Shown: piece by piece, positions 1 through 10,658 of the stretch
Layout of the letters: every line of letters starts with the position of its first letter
How positions within the stretch are numbered: position 1 is the stretch's first letter
Assembly (NCBI GenBank): GCA_038093515.1
Contig: JBBPSI010000226.1
Location: 1 to 39,228 of the forward strand
Direction of reading: 5' to 3'
DNA: 39,228 nucleotides
From: Butyriboletus loyo
Lineage: Eukaryota; Basidiomycota; Agaricomycetes; Boletales; Boletaceae
Program-made: the position numbers and the translations under genes
Notes under the pieces: model-generated
What the model was told of the DNA's origin: nothing
Databases searched by the model: none
The model's input: only the letters and a program-made list of their open reading frames with translations

Positions 1-435
1 ACACTTTCAAGGTGTAGTCATTCCAGGAACATCAAGGTACTTTTCCCAGAAGATGAAGAAAATAGTACCAAGACCACAAATGTAGTTTGGAATGAAGTAT
101 ATAGAAATTTAGAGATCTGATTGACATTGTATATGGAATCTCTGGCTTTGCTATTTCCAACCTGTGCTGAAAGATTCAACTGATTATATATGAAATCTCT
201 GAATTTACTGTCTCCAACCTGTGCTGAAAGCACAATGGGTGAAATGCTAGTACAACTCAACCTTCAATCATTACCTTCCTCTTTTGGGTTAGAACAAACA
301 TGTACAAACATGTCTTCCAACACTGTAAGATTATATATATATGTGTGTTCTAAACCAGCAAGCAACTGACATAACCATTGCACCAGGCTGCAAACCAGAT
401 AAGTACTAGGTTGTGCATGGCAACAATCATGGCTT
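1..435. other. Upstream stretch without recognised gene
   Basis: No coding region with recognisable content is seen. The stretch is AT-rich, with a short TA run near 332-345 just upstream of the start of the decayed gene. Two related copies of a roughly 55-bp segment sharing TTTCAGCACAGGTTGGA on the minus strand (near 155-175 and 210-232) form a short local repeat. A promoter for the gene starting near 436 could lie here, but no individual element can be supported. Confidence 0.4.
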
Positions 436-597
436 ATGCAAGCTCAGGCCAATGCTTCCAACATTGCTGCTGAAGCTTTAGTATCAGCTTTGAATGTGAG
501 TGGTACAATCCAACCACCATGTATCTATTTACATACCCATACAATGTAGGCTGCTGCCCAAGTAGCAAACAAAAATATTCCCAAGAAAATCACAAAA

Positions 598-656
598 GTA
601 AGTAAAAATCATTTCATGCATGGCAACATCAACATATCCATGCATGCATCCACTAG
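598..656 (+). other. Intron with palindromic motif (copy a)
   Basis: 59-nt intron from GTAAGT to CACTAG between exons 550-597 and 657-692, phase 0. Its centre (618-643) is an imperfect palindrome with arms GCATGGCAAC and TATCCATGC. The same motif recurs in introns at 1670 and 2880 and near 4165, 5199 and 5612. Confidence 0.65.
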
Positions 657-1669
657 AAGACCAAGAAGGCTAAAACAGTCAATAACAAGGAGGTAAGAGT
701 AACACTACTACCCAAGCATATATAGATCACTCAACAAACAATTCGGACAATGTACAGATGATTGAGGGAGTAAGTAAACTGATGTTACACAAATATGTAT
801 AAGACTTATGCATGAATGAATCTAGGACAAAAACAAAGATAAAGATGCAATGGATGTAGATGAAGAAGAAGAAGAAGGGGACTACATGACCGAGGTAAGT
901 AACATAGATGGCTTGAGTTCTTTTAACATGGCATAACACAAGCAATCAGTCTGAGGTGCCAGTGTATACCAAAAGCAGTGACAAAGGTAAAAGAAAGGCT
1001 AAGGAGGCCAGCAAGTCCAAAGTCCAAGTGAGTATTTCAACCAACCATATTGAATGAAAAAAAGGAAGTTCTGATATCAATATCACTCAAAGAAGGCAAA
1101 TGTCAAGCACAGTGACAAAAGCAATGTGCAAGTGATGTTTGAGGACATCTACCAACAGATCCATGATGCTACCATTGGATATGCATCAATGTCCATCATA
1201 AATGATGATGACTTGGGTCGAGGACCAAAAATGGTGACCCGTGCCATCAACCCTCGTAAAATAAACCACTGGTTCTTACAGAAGAACTTCACTACAGAGG
1301 TCAATAAACAAGGACAGCAGAACAAGAGCTTCAAAAATGCCATCATTGTTGGTGTTCAGCGGGACTGGCTGGTTGAATCCTCCTTGCAAGACATTCACAC
1401 AGGAGTTTATAATAACCATGTAAAATGGACACCTCACAACTCCAACAAACCAGCACACAAAATGGTTCTTTACAATGGAAATCATTGTCATATCTTTATG
1501 CAACAATACCACAAGGGTAGAGACAACTACCACAAGTTGGAAAGAGCACAAGAACAACTGGCAGAAGCAAAATCAGTACCACTCTGCAACTCTGCTGCTC
1601 AGGCAGTGGAGGATGCCACTTGAATCATTGACAATGAGGGTGTCTGGTTGGTAAGATTTGTGGACTGTG

Positions 1670-1725
1670 GTGAGTTTTCATGGCAACGTCAATGTTACCA
1701 TGCATGCTGATAAAATGTCTAACAG
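1670..1725 (+). other. Intron with palindromic motif (copy b)
   Basis: 56-nt intron, GTGAGT to CTAACAG, phase 1. Joining 1669 to 1726 gives a continuous frame reading across TGT G/AA. The motif at 1679-1704 has arms CATGGCAACG and TTACCATGCA. A CTAAC branch-site-like word lies 3 nt before the final AG-proximal bases. Confidence 0.7.
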
Positions 1726-2066
1726 AAGTCATCTTGAGCTCTCCAGACAAAATATTAATACAAACCAAACTTGCAGAAAATATCCATCTTGCAAGTCAGG
1801 AGGATACTAATGATGACAGACTGGCACAGCTGCTGGTCACCATGGCCGATCTGATCAACCAGCCTGTGGAACTTGAGGAATTTATACAAGCTACCATTGT
1901 AAAATGCAGTGCAGGATGAAAGTCATTTGTGGTCGATATGCTGAAGGACCAGAAAGTATACAAGGTTGTCACTTGCCTCTTTCTGTGGGAACATATGTGG
2001 GGCACAAAAGGAACAGGTGGCTTAAGCATGCACCATTTCATGGCATGGAATCCAGTCATGGGTGGG

Positions 2067-2120
2067 GTAAGTGAAATCACTGGTTGATTTCTGTGACCAG
2101 CTAATAATTTTATTTTCAAG
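2067..2120 (+). other. Ordinary short intron without the motif
   Basis: 54-nt intron, GTAAGT to TTTCAAG with a GCTAAT branch-like word. Phase 0 is preserved from GGT GGG to CTG ATG. It serves as a control showing that introns of this gene do not all carry the palindrome; others of this plain type are 496-549, 770-825, 895-949, 1028-1092 and 2680-2738. Confidence 0.65.
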
Positions 2121-2879
2121 CTGATGCACTACTTTGCAAGCCACATATTTCGTGTCCTTGAATTTCTCTCTATACTCATAGAAATACCTTCTCTTGGAGC
2201 AGTAACATGAGCAGCTCAAGAAAACAAGGAGGATCTATCCACTGCATTGCATAAGGCAGTGAAAGGCATTCAAATTCAGATGAAACAACATCCTTCTGAC
2301 CAAGAAACCCGCTTAACTCTCAACAACAATTTCCTGGACCACGGACAAGCACCTATATCTCTCATGTGTCTGACACAAACACATTGTATTTCTTTGGAGG
2401 AACAGAGCCAGATGAACGAAAGGAATTCAAGATTAATATTGGTTAGCCATCAAACTGCACTGTACAAGGCTATGAGAAGGCCTTCCAGCAGAAGCAAACA
2501 CACCAGAGGACAAGATAATTCAGTACATGGAATGCAAGATCAATTGGCTGCAAAAAGGGCTTATATGGAAAAGCCCTTCTTTTCTCAAGGACTTGCCTTT
2601 ACCAAACAAGTATTTACTTCCTGGCTTGCTCAAGCTATATACAGAAGATTCAATCAATGTACAGCATGTGATCATGGAGGTCAGTCTATTCAACTATATT
2701 TCATATGGTTTTATTAACAAAAAACAAACATGACATAGGTAGTATACTGGATTGAGCTCTTGGCTACATTTGTTATGAAGCAACATGATGCAAAGAACAT
2801 CAAGTCAGCTCATATGTGGACAAACTACACCTCAGCCATGGTAAGCTATATGGGAGAGAAAATGAGGAACAACGAGAAG

Positions 2880-2940
2880 GTATGCATAACATGTCAATGT
2901 TGCCATGCAAACTTTTAAAATGGGCTTTTCTTAACAATAG
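2880..2940 (+). other. Intron with palindromic motif (copy c)
   Basis: 61-nt intron, GTATGC to CAATAG with a CTTAAC branch-like word, phase 0; the frame continues from AAC GAG AAG to ATT TGG ACA. The motif at 2884-2909 has arms GCATAACATG and TTGCCATGCA, and its left arm overlaps the 5' splice site. Confidence 0.68.
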
Positions 2941-4164
2941 ATTTGGACAATTCTTGTCACCCACCACTGTGACAACTTGTTTGGAATGAGAAATTGGATA
3001 GAGCAAGGAAACCTCCAGCTTACAAGAGCAAAGAGTGATCCAACCATGATAAGCAAAACCTTCCTTGCTTATCTGACATGGGAGATCAGACAATATGCAA
3101 TTCAAATCAGGGATGAACATGCAAGAAACAAGGAGACTGCCATACCATGCAAAGCAGTAACTGGACTTGACACACATGGACTTTCCTCTGAGGAAAAAGG
3201 AATCACCCACACCATCTTTGCAGCCTTGCAATACACAAGCTATCCATGGGAGATCAAGGAAAATGTCAAGTGATGGGAAACACTCATCAAACATATTGTC
3301 CCACTCCATCAAGGGTACAAGGACAGAAGATGTCTGCTTGCAACTCCCCAAGGCTAGAATATGAGATTTAAATTGTCTCTTATTTTGCTTGATGCAGCTG
3401 GATCAACAATGGATGAGTAAAAATGGTGGGATAGGATTAACACTTGTCCAGAATCCACAGAAAATGCCCCTTGGTTGGACATTGTGCCAATCAGCTACAT
3501 TCCTGGAGAAAGCTCAGGTAATAGAATGTTAAGAGTTACTCAAATAGAACAGGTTCAAGAACAAAACACAGCCATTATGCAAAAGGTTGTTGATAGTGTT
3601 CTTGTTGAACGCCTGGGGTACCTCCAACCTGGACTGGCCTCTCCAGAGGTGGTGAAGGCATTACATTCATTGGTGAATGTGAGTACTACTCCAAGTTTAT
3701 ATGAGAACATCTTACATCCATTCAAATCACAGGTCTTGCAGGTTGAAACAGAAAAGCATATTGCCCATATTGAAAATCCAGATGAAGACCTAAGCATGGC
3801 CAATTTTGCTTCTTCAAGTTGAATGGCAGAGATGAGGGAGAGGGAAACTTACACAATCAAAATCCCTCAAGCTGCCTCAGATGCCCAGATAAAGGACTTT
3901 TGGGGGCCTGTCACCAATGAGGAGAGGAGAAAGGCTTATATGGCCATCAACCTCACCAAATCCACAGACCACAAAGAGAGGCAATGACAGCTTGCAATGG
4001 AGAAAGTTGAGGCCATGCAAGCCAAGAAACTCCAGGAAGAAAAGAAAAACATTTCTTTGTGGAGTTCAAAGGCCAGGGCAGCACTCTTCAAAAAGGGTGA
4101 TGAAGATGAGTTCTTGGACTTTCAAGTCAAGCAGCCCAGCCATTGACAAGAAAGAAAAAGCAAT

Positions 4165-4233
4165 GTGCATGGTGACGTCGATGCACTGTGCAACTCTATT
4201 ATTTTGATAACTAATTGCATGTTTTCCTGGCAG
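4165..4233 (+). other. Probable intron with degraded motif (copy d)
   Basis: Likely 69-nt intron from GTGCAT to CCTGGCAG with a strong ATAACTAAT branch-like word. The motif is in the opposite orientation to copies a-c (GCATGGTGACGTCGA) and its second arm is damaged. The exact 3' splice site (4233 or 4236) is uncertain because of a CAGCAG repeat. Confidence 0.5.
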
Positions 4234-5108
4234 CAGCACCAAAGGCACCCATGTCAAAAGGTAAGCACAGTACAGTATAATAATTTATGTGCTAATTAAT
4301 TCCTTTTTTACATCAGACCAGATGCATACTCCAGGCAAGTCATGGTTTAGAATCATATGTATAATATTAACAGCCCACATGCATACAGCACAAGCCATTG
4401 AGAGCTCTGAAGATGAGGATGGTGATGATCAAGCAGAGAAAATCTTTTCTAACAAACAACTTGGTGTGTCTCTCAGTCAATTTTATTTTTAAGATAAAAT
4501 GTAAGATAAACCATCCCATAGCATCTCTACTCTCAGAAGGTGGTCATAGCAAGCACTTGAAATGTCCAGCATCAGACATGGAGTGTTCTGAAGAGGAAAG
4601 TACAACCTCATGTGCACATCACATCCATTTGGATTTGGAAGAGGTTATTGATGATCAGATGAGTGAAGATGGTAAGTTAAAAAAATGTCCACACATTATT
4701 GTAACCTGATGTCTTGCAGAACCCATTCCCATCTACTCTTGGAACTACTTCAAACAAGAAGTTCACAAGAAAGAATTTGACACCACAATGCAGGACATGC
4801 CTATCTTGCTCTGCATTCTTCAAGATATTCTTGGTTTGGTATCTGAATCTACCTCAGATGATTTCTCCTTGCCAACAATCTTGCAAACCATTCGAAACTG
4901 GTCAACCCAACCTGGAGACCATGAAATCATGCAGCTAATCACACAATTCACACCAGTGATCAAGAATGATAAATACTTTGTGACCACAAACAGATGGGGG
5001 GTGTCTGGGTTTGGAATGCAGCCAGCAAAAGTCCAAGATGACATATATGGTGAAATGTTTTTTGTCTCAATGGAAAGAAGGTATGGTTCTACCAGTAGCA
5101 CTGCATAG

Positions 5109-5352
5109 TTATGCACATACCATGGACATTTGGTATTTATTGTGAATGATATCTATCAGTACCATTATAAAGAATTTGTGTGAGCAAATTATCTATTATG
5201 CATAGCAACATCAACATTACCATGCAAGTATCATCAGTAAGGATAATGTCAACATCACCACTTACCTTCTTGTTTGTATGCATTTACATGCATATTTATG
5301 CACACTACACACCTGCTTGTTTTTACCCATCTACTCACAATTCACCAGGATA
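5109..5352. other. Gene 3' flank with further motif copies
   Basis: No open coding region. The palindromic motif recurs at 5199-5226 (arms GCATAGCAAC and TTACCATGCA), possibly in an intron running from a GTGAGC at about 5179 to a CAG at 5237. A partial copy (AATGTCAACATCACCA) lies at about 5246-5262. Confidence 0.45.
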
Positions 5353-5580
5353 GAAGTGTACCTTGTAAAAAGGGTCTTTGTAAAGTGTAGTAAAAGTGTA
5401 TCAAAGTGTTGCAAAGAAGTGTACCCTAAAGTGTAGTAAAGTGTACCAAAGTGTGTAGTAAAGTGTAACAAAGAAGTGTACCAAAAATGTAGATGTACAC
5501 TTTGGTACACATCTGACTATCCTTAGTGGTACACTTTTACTACACCCTTGGCCACATTGTGGTACACTTTTGGTACACTA
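5353..5580. repeat. Strand-switching AGTGTAC word array
   Basis: About nine forward words of the type AAAGTGTA(C/G) run from 5353 to about 5490, followed by about six inverted words of the type GTACACTTT from about 5493 to 5580. The unit spacing is irregular (10-25 bp). The switch at about 5493 makes the block a large imperfect fold-back. Confidence 0.7.
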
Positions 5581-5611
5581 ACAGCCAAGTAAACATAGTC
5601 TTAGGGCTACT

Positions 5612-5640
5612 TGCATGGTGACGTTGACGTTGCCATGCAT
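5612..5640. repeat. Best-preserved copy of the dispersed palindrome
   Basis: Arms TGCATGGTGACG and CGTTGCCATGCA around a short centre. Read on the minus strand it matches the intron-borne copies upstream. It lies outside any coding frame I can follow; 5641-5770 holds nothing further that I recognise. Confidence 0.6.
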
Positions 5641-5772
5641 GAAGCAAATTTTATATGGATTAGTACTCAAGCAAGTGTAGTGAACCAAGTATGACCATTA
5701 GGAGTAGTCAACTAAGTGTGGCCCTAGAATCATAGCCATGTAGGAATTAAATCTGACACATCTGATTATGTA

Positions 5773-5866
5773 CAGTGGCTCAAAAAACTGTCCGCATGTT
5801 TGCATGTTTTACATTAAATATCACTCAATGCAATAATCACTGATCCTAACCCTAGGTGGTGGGTGT
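5773..5866 (+). mobile_element. Truncated left end of a Tc1-like element
   Basis: Starts CAGTGGCTCAAAAAACTG right after a TA dinucleotide at 5771-5772. Over 94 bp it matches the left terminal inverted repeat of the complete element at 16866. It stops abruptly at the copia LTR that begins at 5867. The rest of this Tc1 copy is not present in the window to the right of the copia elements, so the junction does not look like a simple insertion. Confidence 0.8.
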
Positions 5867-6100
5867 TGTTAACAGCTGGAATCTCTCAGCTGGAGCTCAC
5901 TGTCAGAAACTATATATTTGAGTAAATCTAACTTCACATACCTGGAGCTCACTGTCAGAAACTGAGGAACTAAGACAGTGAGCTCCGAGCTACATGCAAA
6001 GCGCTACAACAACAGTAAATAATGCGCCACAATGTGGCTGACAGTATGACTAAGGTAACACTCTAGAAATGCGCAGAGTGCGAAATAAGTAAATGCAACA
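5867..6100 (-). repeat. Copia LTR A (234-bp variant), 3' LTR of element 1
   Basis: Plus-strand boundaries are TGTTAACAGC and AAATGCAACA. It contains three copies of the GAGCTCACTGTC word, two direct and one inverted, which form a 13-bp-arm hairpin and a 52-bp spaced direct repeat. Nearly identical to the LTR at 10904-11137. Confidence 0.85.
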
Positions 6101-6136
6101 CTTCCCCCTGATTGCGCATCTCTGCACAATCTGAAT

Positions 6137-9052
6137 CTAACTTCCCCCGAATGGGGCAAGTCCAATGAGTTCGCAGAACTGCTGCACTTTAGCACGAGGC
6201 AGCGCTTTGGTGAGCAGATCAGCAGGCATACTAGCAGTTGGTACGAAATGAGGCGAAATGACACCTGTATCAACCACATCTCGCAACCAATACCACCTGA
6301 GGTCCAGCTGCTTCATGCGACCATGATGCTCGGGATGTTTGGCAACCTGGATCGCCGACTGGTTGTCCATGTGCAGGGTGGATGCACCAGGGAGCTCAAA
6401 ACCGAGTTCCTGGAGCATTTTGCGCATCCAGACAATCTCCTTGCCAGCTTCGCATGCAGCAATGTACTCAGCCTCAGTTGTCGACAAAGCAACAATGGGC
6501 TGTCGCTTGGACATCCAGGAGACGACACCAGTGCCAATCTTGACAACATATGCGCCAGTGGAGCGACCAGAGTCCTTGCAATCGCCATGGCTGGCATCAG
6601 AGAAGGTGGTGAAGAGTTCAGATGTCGAGGAGTCAGGGGAATAGGTGATAGCGTAGTTGAGAGTCCCCTTGATGTAGCGAAAGAGGTGTTTGATGGCATT
6701 CCAATGCGCAACTCCTGGATCTGAGGTGAACGAAGCCAGCTGACCGACCGAGAATGCGATGTCTGGGCGAGTTGTGCACGAGAGATACTGCAAGGAGCCA
6801 ATCGCACCTCCATAGTCGACAGAACGCATGAAAGCGCGCTCTTCCGATGTCCTGGGGCTCTGTTCACGCGAAAGACACAGTCCTGGCTCCATAGGCGTCG
6901 AGACAGGCTTGCAGTCGGCCATATTGAAGCGAGAGAGGACATCGATGCAATATTGTCGTTGGGAGATGGTGAGGGACCGCTTGGAGCGGTCGCGGTCGAT
7001 TTTGATGCCCAGGATCTCTGTGGTAGGTCCGAGATCGCGCAACTTGAAGTGTTTGCGCAGATCCTCAATGGACTGCTTGATGGCATCAAGGGACTTGGAT
7101 GCGAAGGTCATATCGTCGACAAAGACAGGCAACATGATCTGGACATCACCTCGGACGAAGACATACACAGCTGCATCGGAATAGGTCTGGGTGAAGCCCA
7201 ATGACTCGAGAGTGGTGCGCATCTTGCGATTCCAGCGGTTTCCACCTTGCTTCGTCCCATACAGCGATTTCTGGAGCAAACAGACAGTTTCCTTGGTGTT
7301 GCCCTCTCCGAATCCCTCTGGCTGCTCCATATAGACATCGCAGTCCATTTCACCATTGAGATAGGCATTGGAGATGTCGACAGACCAGAGATGGAGGTCG
7401 TGGATCGCTGCAAGCGCAAGGATAATGCGGAGAGTGGGTAGGCGCACTGTAGGAGCGAAGACCTCGAGGTATTCATATCCCGGACGCTGGGAGAAGCCTT
7501 GGGCGACCAATCGGCCCTTAAAGCGCTCAAAGGAGCCATCAGCGCGATATTTCTTGGTGAAAATCCACTTGGACCCAATAACTGGTCGATCTGTAGGCCT
7601 GGGGACGAGTTTCCATGTGCCATTCGCCTTGTGGGCAGCCAGTTCGTCGAGCGCAGCCTGTTTCCATTCATCAGCTTCGTCTCCTCGCAATGCCTCCCTG
7701 TAGGACCTTGGATGGGCTGTATTTGCGCTGAAACACTGCGCCATATCAGCCTCTTCTTCGTCTGAATCAGAGGAGTCAGTGGACAGCTGAGCAGGGCTCA
7801 GTTTCCACCATTCGCGAGGTGGCTGACGTGTTCTGCGAGGTAAACGAGCCCCAATCCCAATTGGACTCGGTGTGGGCTCTGGGACAGCGCCAGGTGGTGG
7901 TCTCTCTGGTAAAGGTGCAGGTGGTGGCGTCTCAGGTAAACGAGCTGGTGGTGCAACTGGTGTCCTGGGTTCGTCATCCTGTTCCTCTGGTGGATCAGGC
8001 GCCCCCCCAGGATGTAGAATCCCAGGGGTTGTGGGATCGTCATCCTCGTCGTCTCCAGTAGTCACAGGTGGCTCATATAGAGTTGGAATGGGAATGGGAA
8101 GGGTGGAGGGTGGTTGTTGGACAGTCGACTGGCCAGTTGCACTTCGTTCATCAAAATCAGCGCGTTCTGAGATCAGCGTGCGCTTTGTGGTTGGGTTGTA
8201 GAACTTCCAACCCTTGTAGCCATCTGGATACCCAATGAAGACGCACTTCTCGTAGTGCGGGCGCAGAGCATCGCGCTTGTCCTTCTGGATGTGGACATAG
8301 GAGGTGCAACCCCAGACACGAAGATGAGATACATCTGGCTTTCGTCCATGCCATAGTTCGTACGGAGTAGAGTTGTCCAGCGCAGCAGTGGGGCATCTGT
8401 TCCACACATGGACAAGCGCAGCCAGTGCTTCGCCCCAGAAAGCCATAGCGAGGCCAGATTCCTTCAACATGGCTGTGATGCGCTCAGAAAGGACCCAATT
8501 GGCGCGTTCTGCAACACCATTTTGCTGAGGACGCGCTCGGACAGTGTGCTGGCGTTCGATACCGCATTCCTGGGTGAATTTGAGCATGGCATTGCTCATA
8601 TACTCGCCTCCCTTGTCGTCTCGCAGCGTTTTGATGCGACGCTCTGTCTGGTTCTCTGCAAACGCCCTGAATTGCTTAAATGCGTCGAAAACATCGGATT
8701 TAGCACGAATGGGCAGGACAAATCGATATCTTGAGTAGTCGTCGATGAAGGTCACCCAATAGCGGTAGCCAGAGAAGGTGGGGTAGGGAATGGCGTGTAC
8801 ATCCGAGTGGACGAGCTCAAGGGGTCGAGATGCGCGAGATTGGGAGCTGGGGAATGGATTTGCGTGCATTTTGCCAGCGAGGCACGGCTCCAGTTCGATC
8901 GGTGGTGCCGACTTGCCGTCCAGCTTCATCCCAGTCACCACCAGGCCCATCAAAGGACGACGTCTGCGGAAGTTGCAGGCGGCGCAAGCGACGATGCCAG
9001 AGCGATAAGTCGAGCTGAACAGTTGTTGCAGCGCCTGTGCATACTCAGTCAT
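6137..9052 (-). pseudogene. Copia element 1 pol part: integrase, RT, RNase H
   Basis: 971-codon open frame matching the last two thirds of the gag-pol of element 2. Integrase catalytic residues are at about D84, D146 and E182 (spacing DD35E). A Pro/Asp-rich linker follows, then the RT_2 domain with the first Asp near 559 (VDISNAYLNG) and FVDD near 644-647, then a Ty1-type RNase H with SDASHGD near 818 and STTEAEY further on. The upstream HHCC zinc-binding segment is scrambled: the first Cys of the CEPC pair is lost. The ATG at 9052 is an internal Met of the original polyprotein, not a natural start. The RT and RNase H modules look intact but cannot be made as a normal Gag-Pol. Confidence 0.85.
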
Positions 9053-9536
9053 AATTTAAGCCGTACCATCCAAAACGTACGCTGGCGTCCGATGGTGGCG
9101 ACGAAAAGTGGTGGTCCAGATGCGCGAGAGAATGTCAAATGCGTTGCATTGATATGGACAACGAAGGAGGAGTGACGAGTTAGATATAACACAGCCAGGA
9201 GGTTGTTCCTCAGCTGAGGGACATGTAGGACATTGGAGAACTCGACCGCTCTGCACCTCTTTCCGTCTATCACTGGATGGAACACCACTGACCCCACTCC
9301 GGCTGAATAGATGATGGTGCAAGGTCGGCGGAAAGCCGATTGGGACGCGTTTGTTATGTTGCGCAGCCAATGACGATGGGGGTGTCATGAGAAGTGGCCC
9401 CTCGAGTTCGTGATTCCACCGTGGTCAGCATCGAGTTGGATAGCGCAGCTGGATCAGAGTGATCCATAGAGCGCAACTCTGCATTTCAGCCCGCCGATCA
9501 CCTCCTGAGTTCCTGGAGGCAACCGAAGCAGACCGT

Positions 9537-10313
9537 TCACCCTCTCACCCGTAGGCTCGTCTTGTAATAGCTTTTCGCCCGCTGTTGGAGCGAATAACAC
9601 TTGCATTGGCAGTGTCCTGGCTTGTCACAGAACGAGCATGGCGAATTTCGTGGGCAAGCGCAGGTGGATGATGATGTGGCGAGTGCGGAGTCGATGGGAG
9701 CTGCAGGGGCATCTGAGCGAGGGCGACGATTGATTTCTTCGGTGTGGAATGCGGCCTTGACCTTGTCTTTGTCGAGGTCAGTGAGGAGTGCCAAAGACGA
9801 AACGAAATGGCTGTAATCAGGCCCAAGCGCCCGAATCATCGCCATGCAGGTCAGCTCGGCATCCAGAGTCTTCATGTCGAAGCTTGACCCGCGCAGATCC
9901 TGGATTCGGAGCATAGACTCCTCGACTCGCGCTGCAAGCGCAGGCAGGGACTCCTCAGCGCGTTTCCGGATGCTGAAGAACTTGTCGTAGGCAACAAATC
10001 TGCTGCTGGCCTTCTGCTGGAGAAACACCTTCTTCAGTGCTGCCCAGGCTGCAGTGGGGTCGTCCTGGTCCGCTCGGATGTGTACTCGTTGGTCTGGCGC
10101 AATATTCAGCATAAGCTCCCCAGCTGCCCTGTCCTGCTTGATGTCCCAAGCTGTCTGGTCTGCTCCAGAACTCGAAGGGCGAACCTCTTTTCCGTCTACG
10201 AGTCTCCAGAGTCCCTTGGAGCGGAACAGTGCTTTCATCTCCTCACTCCAGGTAACGTAGTTAGGGCCAGTGAGGTGTTGAATGCGATGGGAGTGTTGTT
10301 GGTGGTCAGACAT
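9537..10313 (-). pseudogene. Copia element 1 gag part
   Basis: 258-codon open frame starting MSDHQQHSHRIQHLTGPNYV. It is a copia Gag of the UBN2/DUF4219-like type, ending just past a CCHC zinc knuckle (CSFCDKPGHCQCKC). It matches residues 1-250 of element 2 almost exactly, then diverges and stops. Between 9053 and 9536 the protease and pre-integrase segments survive only as pieces in several frames. The start ATG lies about 115 bp inside the 5' LTR boundary, as expected for a leader. Confidence 0.85.
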
Positions 10314-10425
10314 GGTTTTCGGATGGAATGGGGGTGGATGGCAGCGACGAGGTATGGTTTGGATGCACCGAGGCGGACTTTGAAGTATTTTCGGCGATGT
10401 AGCGAGAACAATTTTGATGCGACTA

Positions 10426-10444
10426 GAGCGCAGGGCTCATAACC
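10426..10444 (-). promoter_or_regulatory. Primer-binding site, initiator tRNA-Met anticodon half
   Basis: The plus strand reads GAGCGCAGGGCTCATAACC, directly abutting the LTR at 10445. It matches the anticodon arm of an initiator tRNA-Met (CAT anticodon in a CTCATAA loop), not a tRNA 3' end. Drosophila copia is known to prime from an internally cut initiator tRNA-Met half, and this looks like the same mode. An identical 19-nt site lies at 15471-15489. Confidence 0.75.
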
Positions 10445-10658
10445 TGTTAACAGCTGGAATCTCTCAGCTGGAGCTCACTGTCAGAAACTGTATATTCAAG
10501 TAAATCTAACTTCACATACCTGGAGCTCACTGTCAGAAACTGGGAGACAAAGACAGTGAGCTCCGAGCTACATGCGAAGCGATACAACAACAAGACACAA
10601 CATGATGACTAAGTAGACAGTCCATAATCTGCAGAGTGCGAAATAAGCAAATGTAACA
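10445..10658 (-). repeat. Copia LTR B (214-bp variant)
   Basis: Plus-strand boundaries TGTTAACAGC and AAATGTAACA. It shares the inner half with the 234-bp LTR type but has a different outer segment (ACAAGACACAACATGATG and onward), like the solo LTR at 18521 and the copy at 35793. Its position as 5' LTR of element 1 opposite a 234-bp 3' LTR is anomalous. Confidence 0.8.

Larger units (their letters stand above)
436..5108 (+). pseudogene. Decayed multi-exon gene, unrecognised fungal family
   Basis: I do not recognise a function. A continuous spliced frame can be followed: start codon 436, exons 436-495, 550-597, 657-692, 758-769, 826-894, 950-1027, 1093-1669, 1726-2066, 2121-2679, 2739-2879, 2941 onward and others to about 5108. 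Exon phases agree across the joins from 436 to 2066. The N-terminus is Lys-rich with an acidic DVDEEEEEGDY tract. The body carries MFEDIYQQIHDATIG and, near 1470, VLYNGNHCHIF, and the last exon ends near 5106. Acidic Ser/Glu-rich exons occur at 4398-4480 and 4560-4660. The frame is broken by in-frame TGA at 1621, 1917, 2208, 3271, 3820 and 3985, by TAG at 3355, by a TAA near 3418, and by frameshifts at about 2330-2500. Five of the six TGA fall inside otherwise coherent protein text. It may be a passenger gene of a transposon or a dispersed host family. The family assignment is open; the broken state is clear. Confidence 0.7.
5867..10658 (-). mobile_element. Ty1/copia element 1 (coding region broken)
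   Basis: LTRs 5867-6100 (234 bp, 3') and 10445-10658 (214 bp, 5') flank an internal region with gag, protease, integrase, RT and RNase H on the minus strand. The element-strand LTR starts TGTTRCATTTACTTATTTCG and ends CAGCTGTTAACA. A purine-rich tract (AGGGGGAAG on the minus strand) abuts the 3' LTR, and a half-tRNA primer-binding site abuts the 5' LTR. The LTRs belong to different length variants and the flanks (GGTGT left, TTTAC right) do not form a target duplication, so this copy is probably a recombinant. The coding region is interrupted at about 8890-9600. Confidence 0.85.

Noticed and set aside
6248..10442. Long plus-strand open frames antisense to copia element 1
   Set aside because: They mirror the GC-rich coding strand of gag-pol, recur at the same offsets in element 2 and show no domain of their own.
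10426..10444. Possible tRNA-Met gene
   Set aside because: Only the anticodon-arm sequence is present; acceptor, D and T arms are absent and the site abuts an LTR, so it is a primer-binding site.
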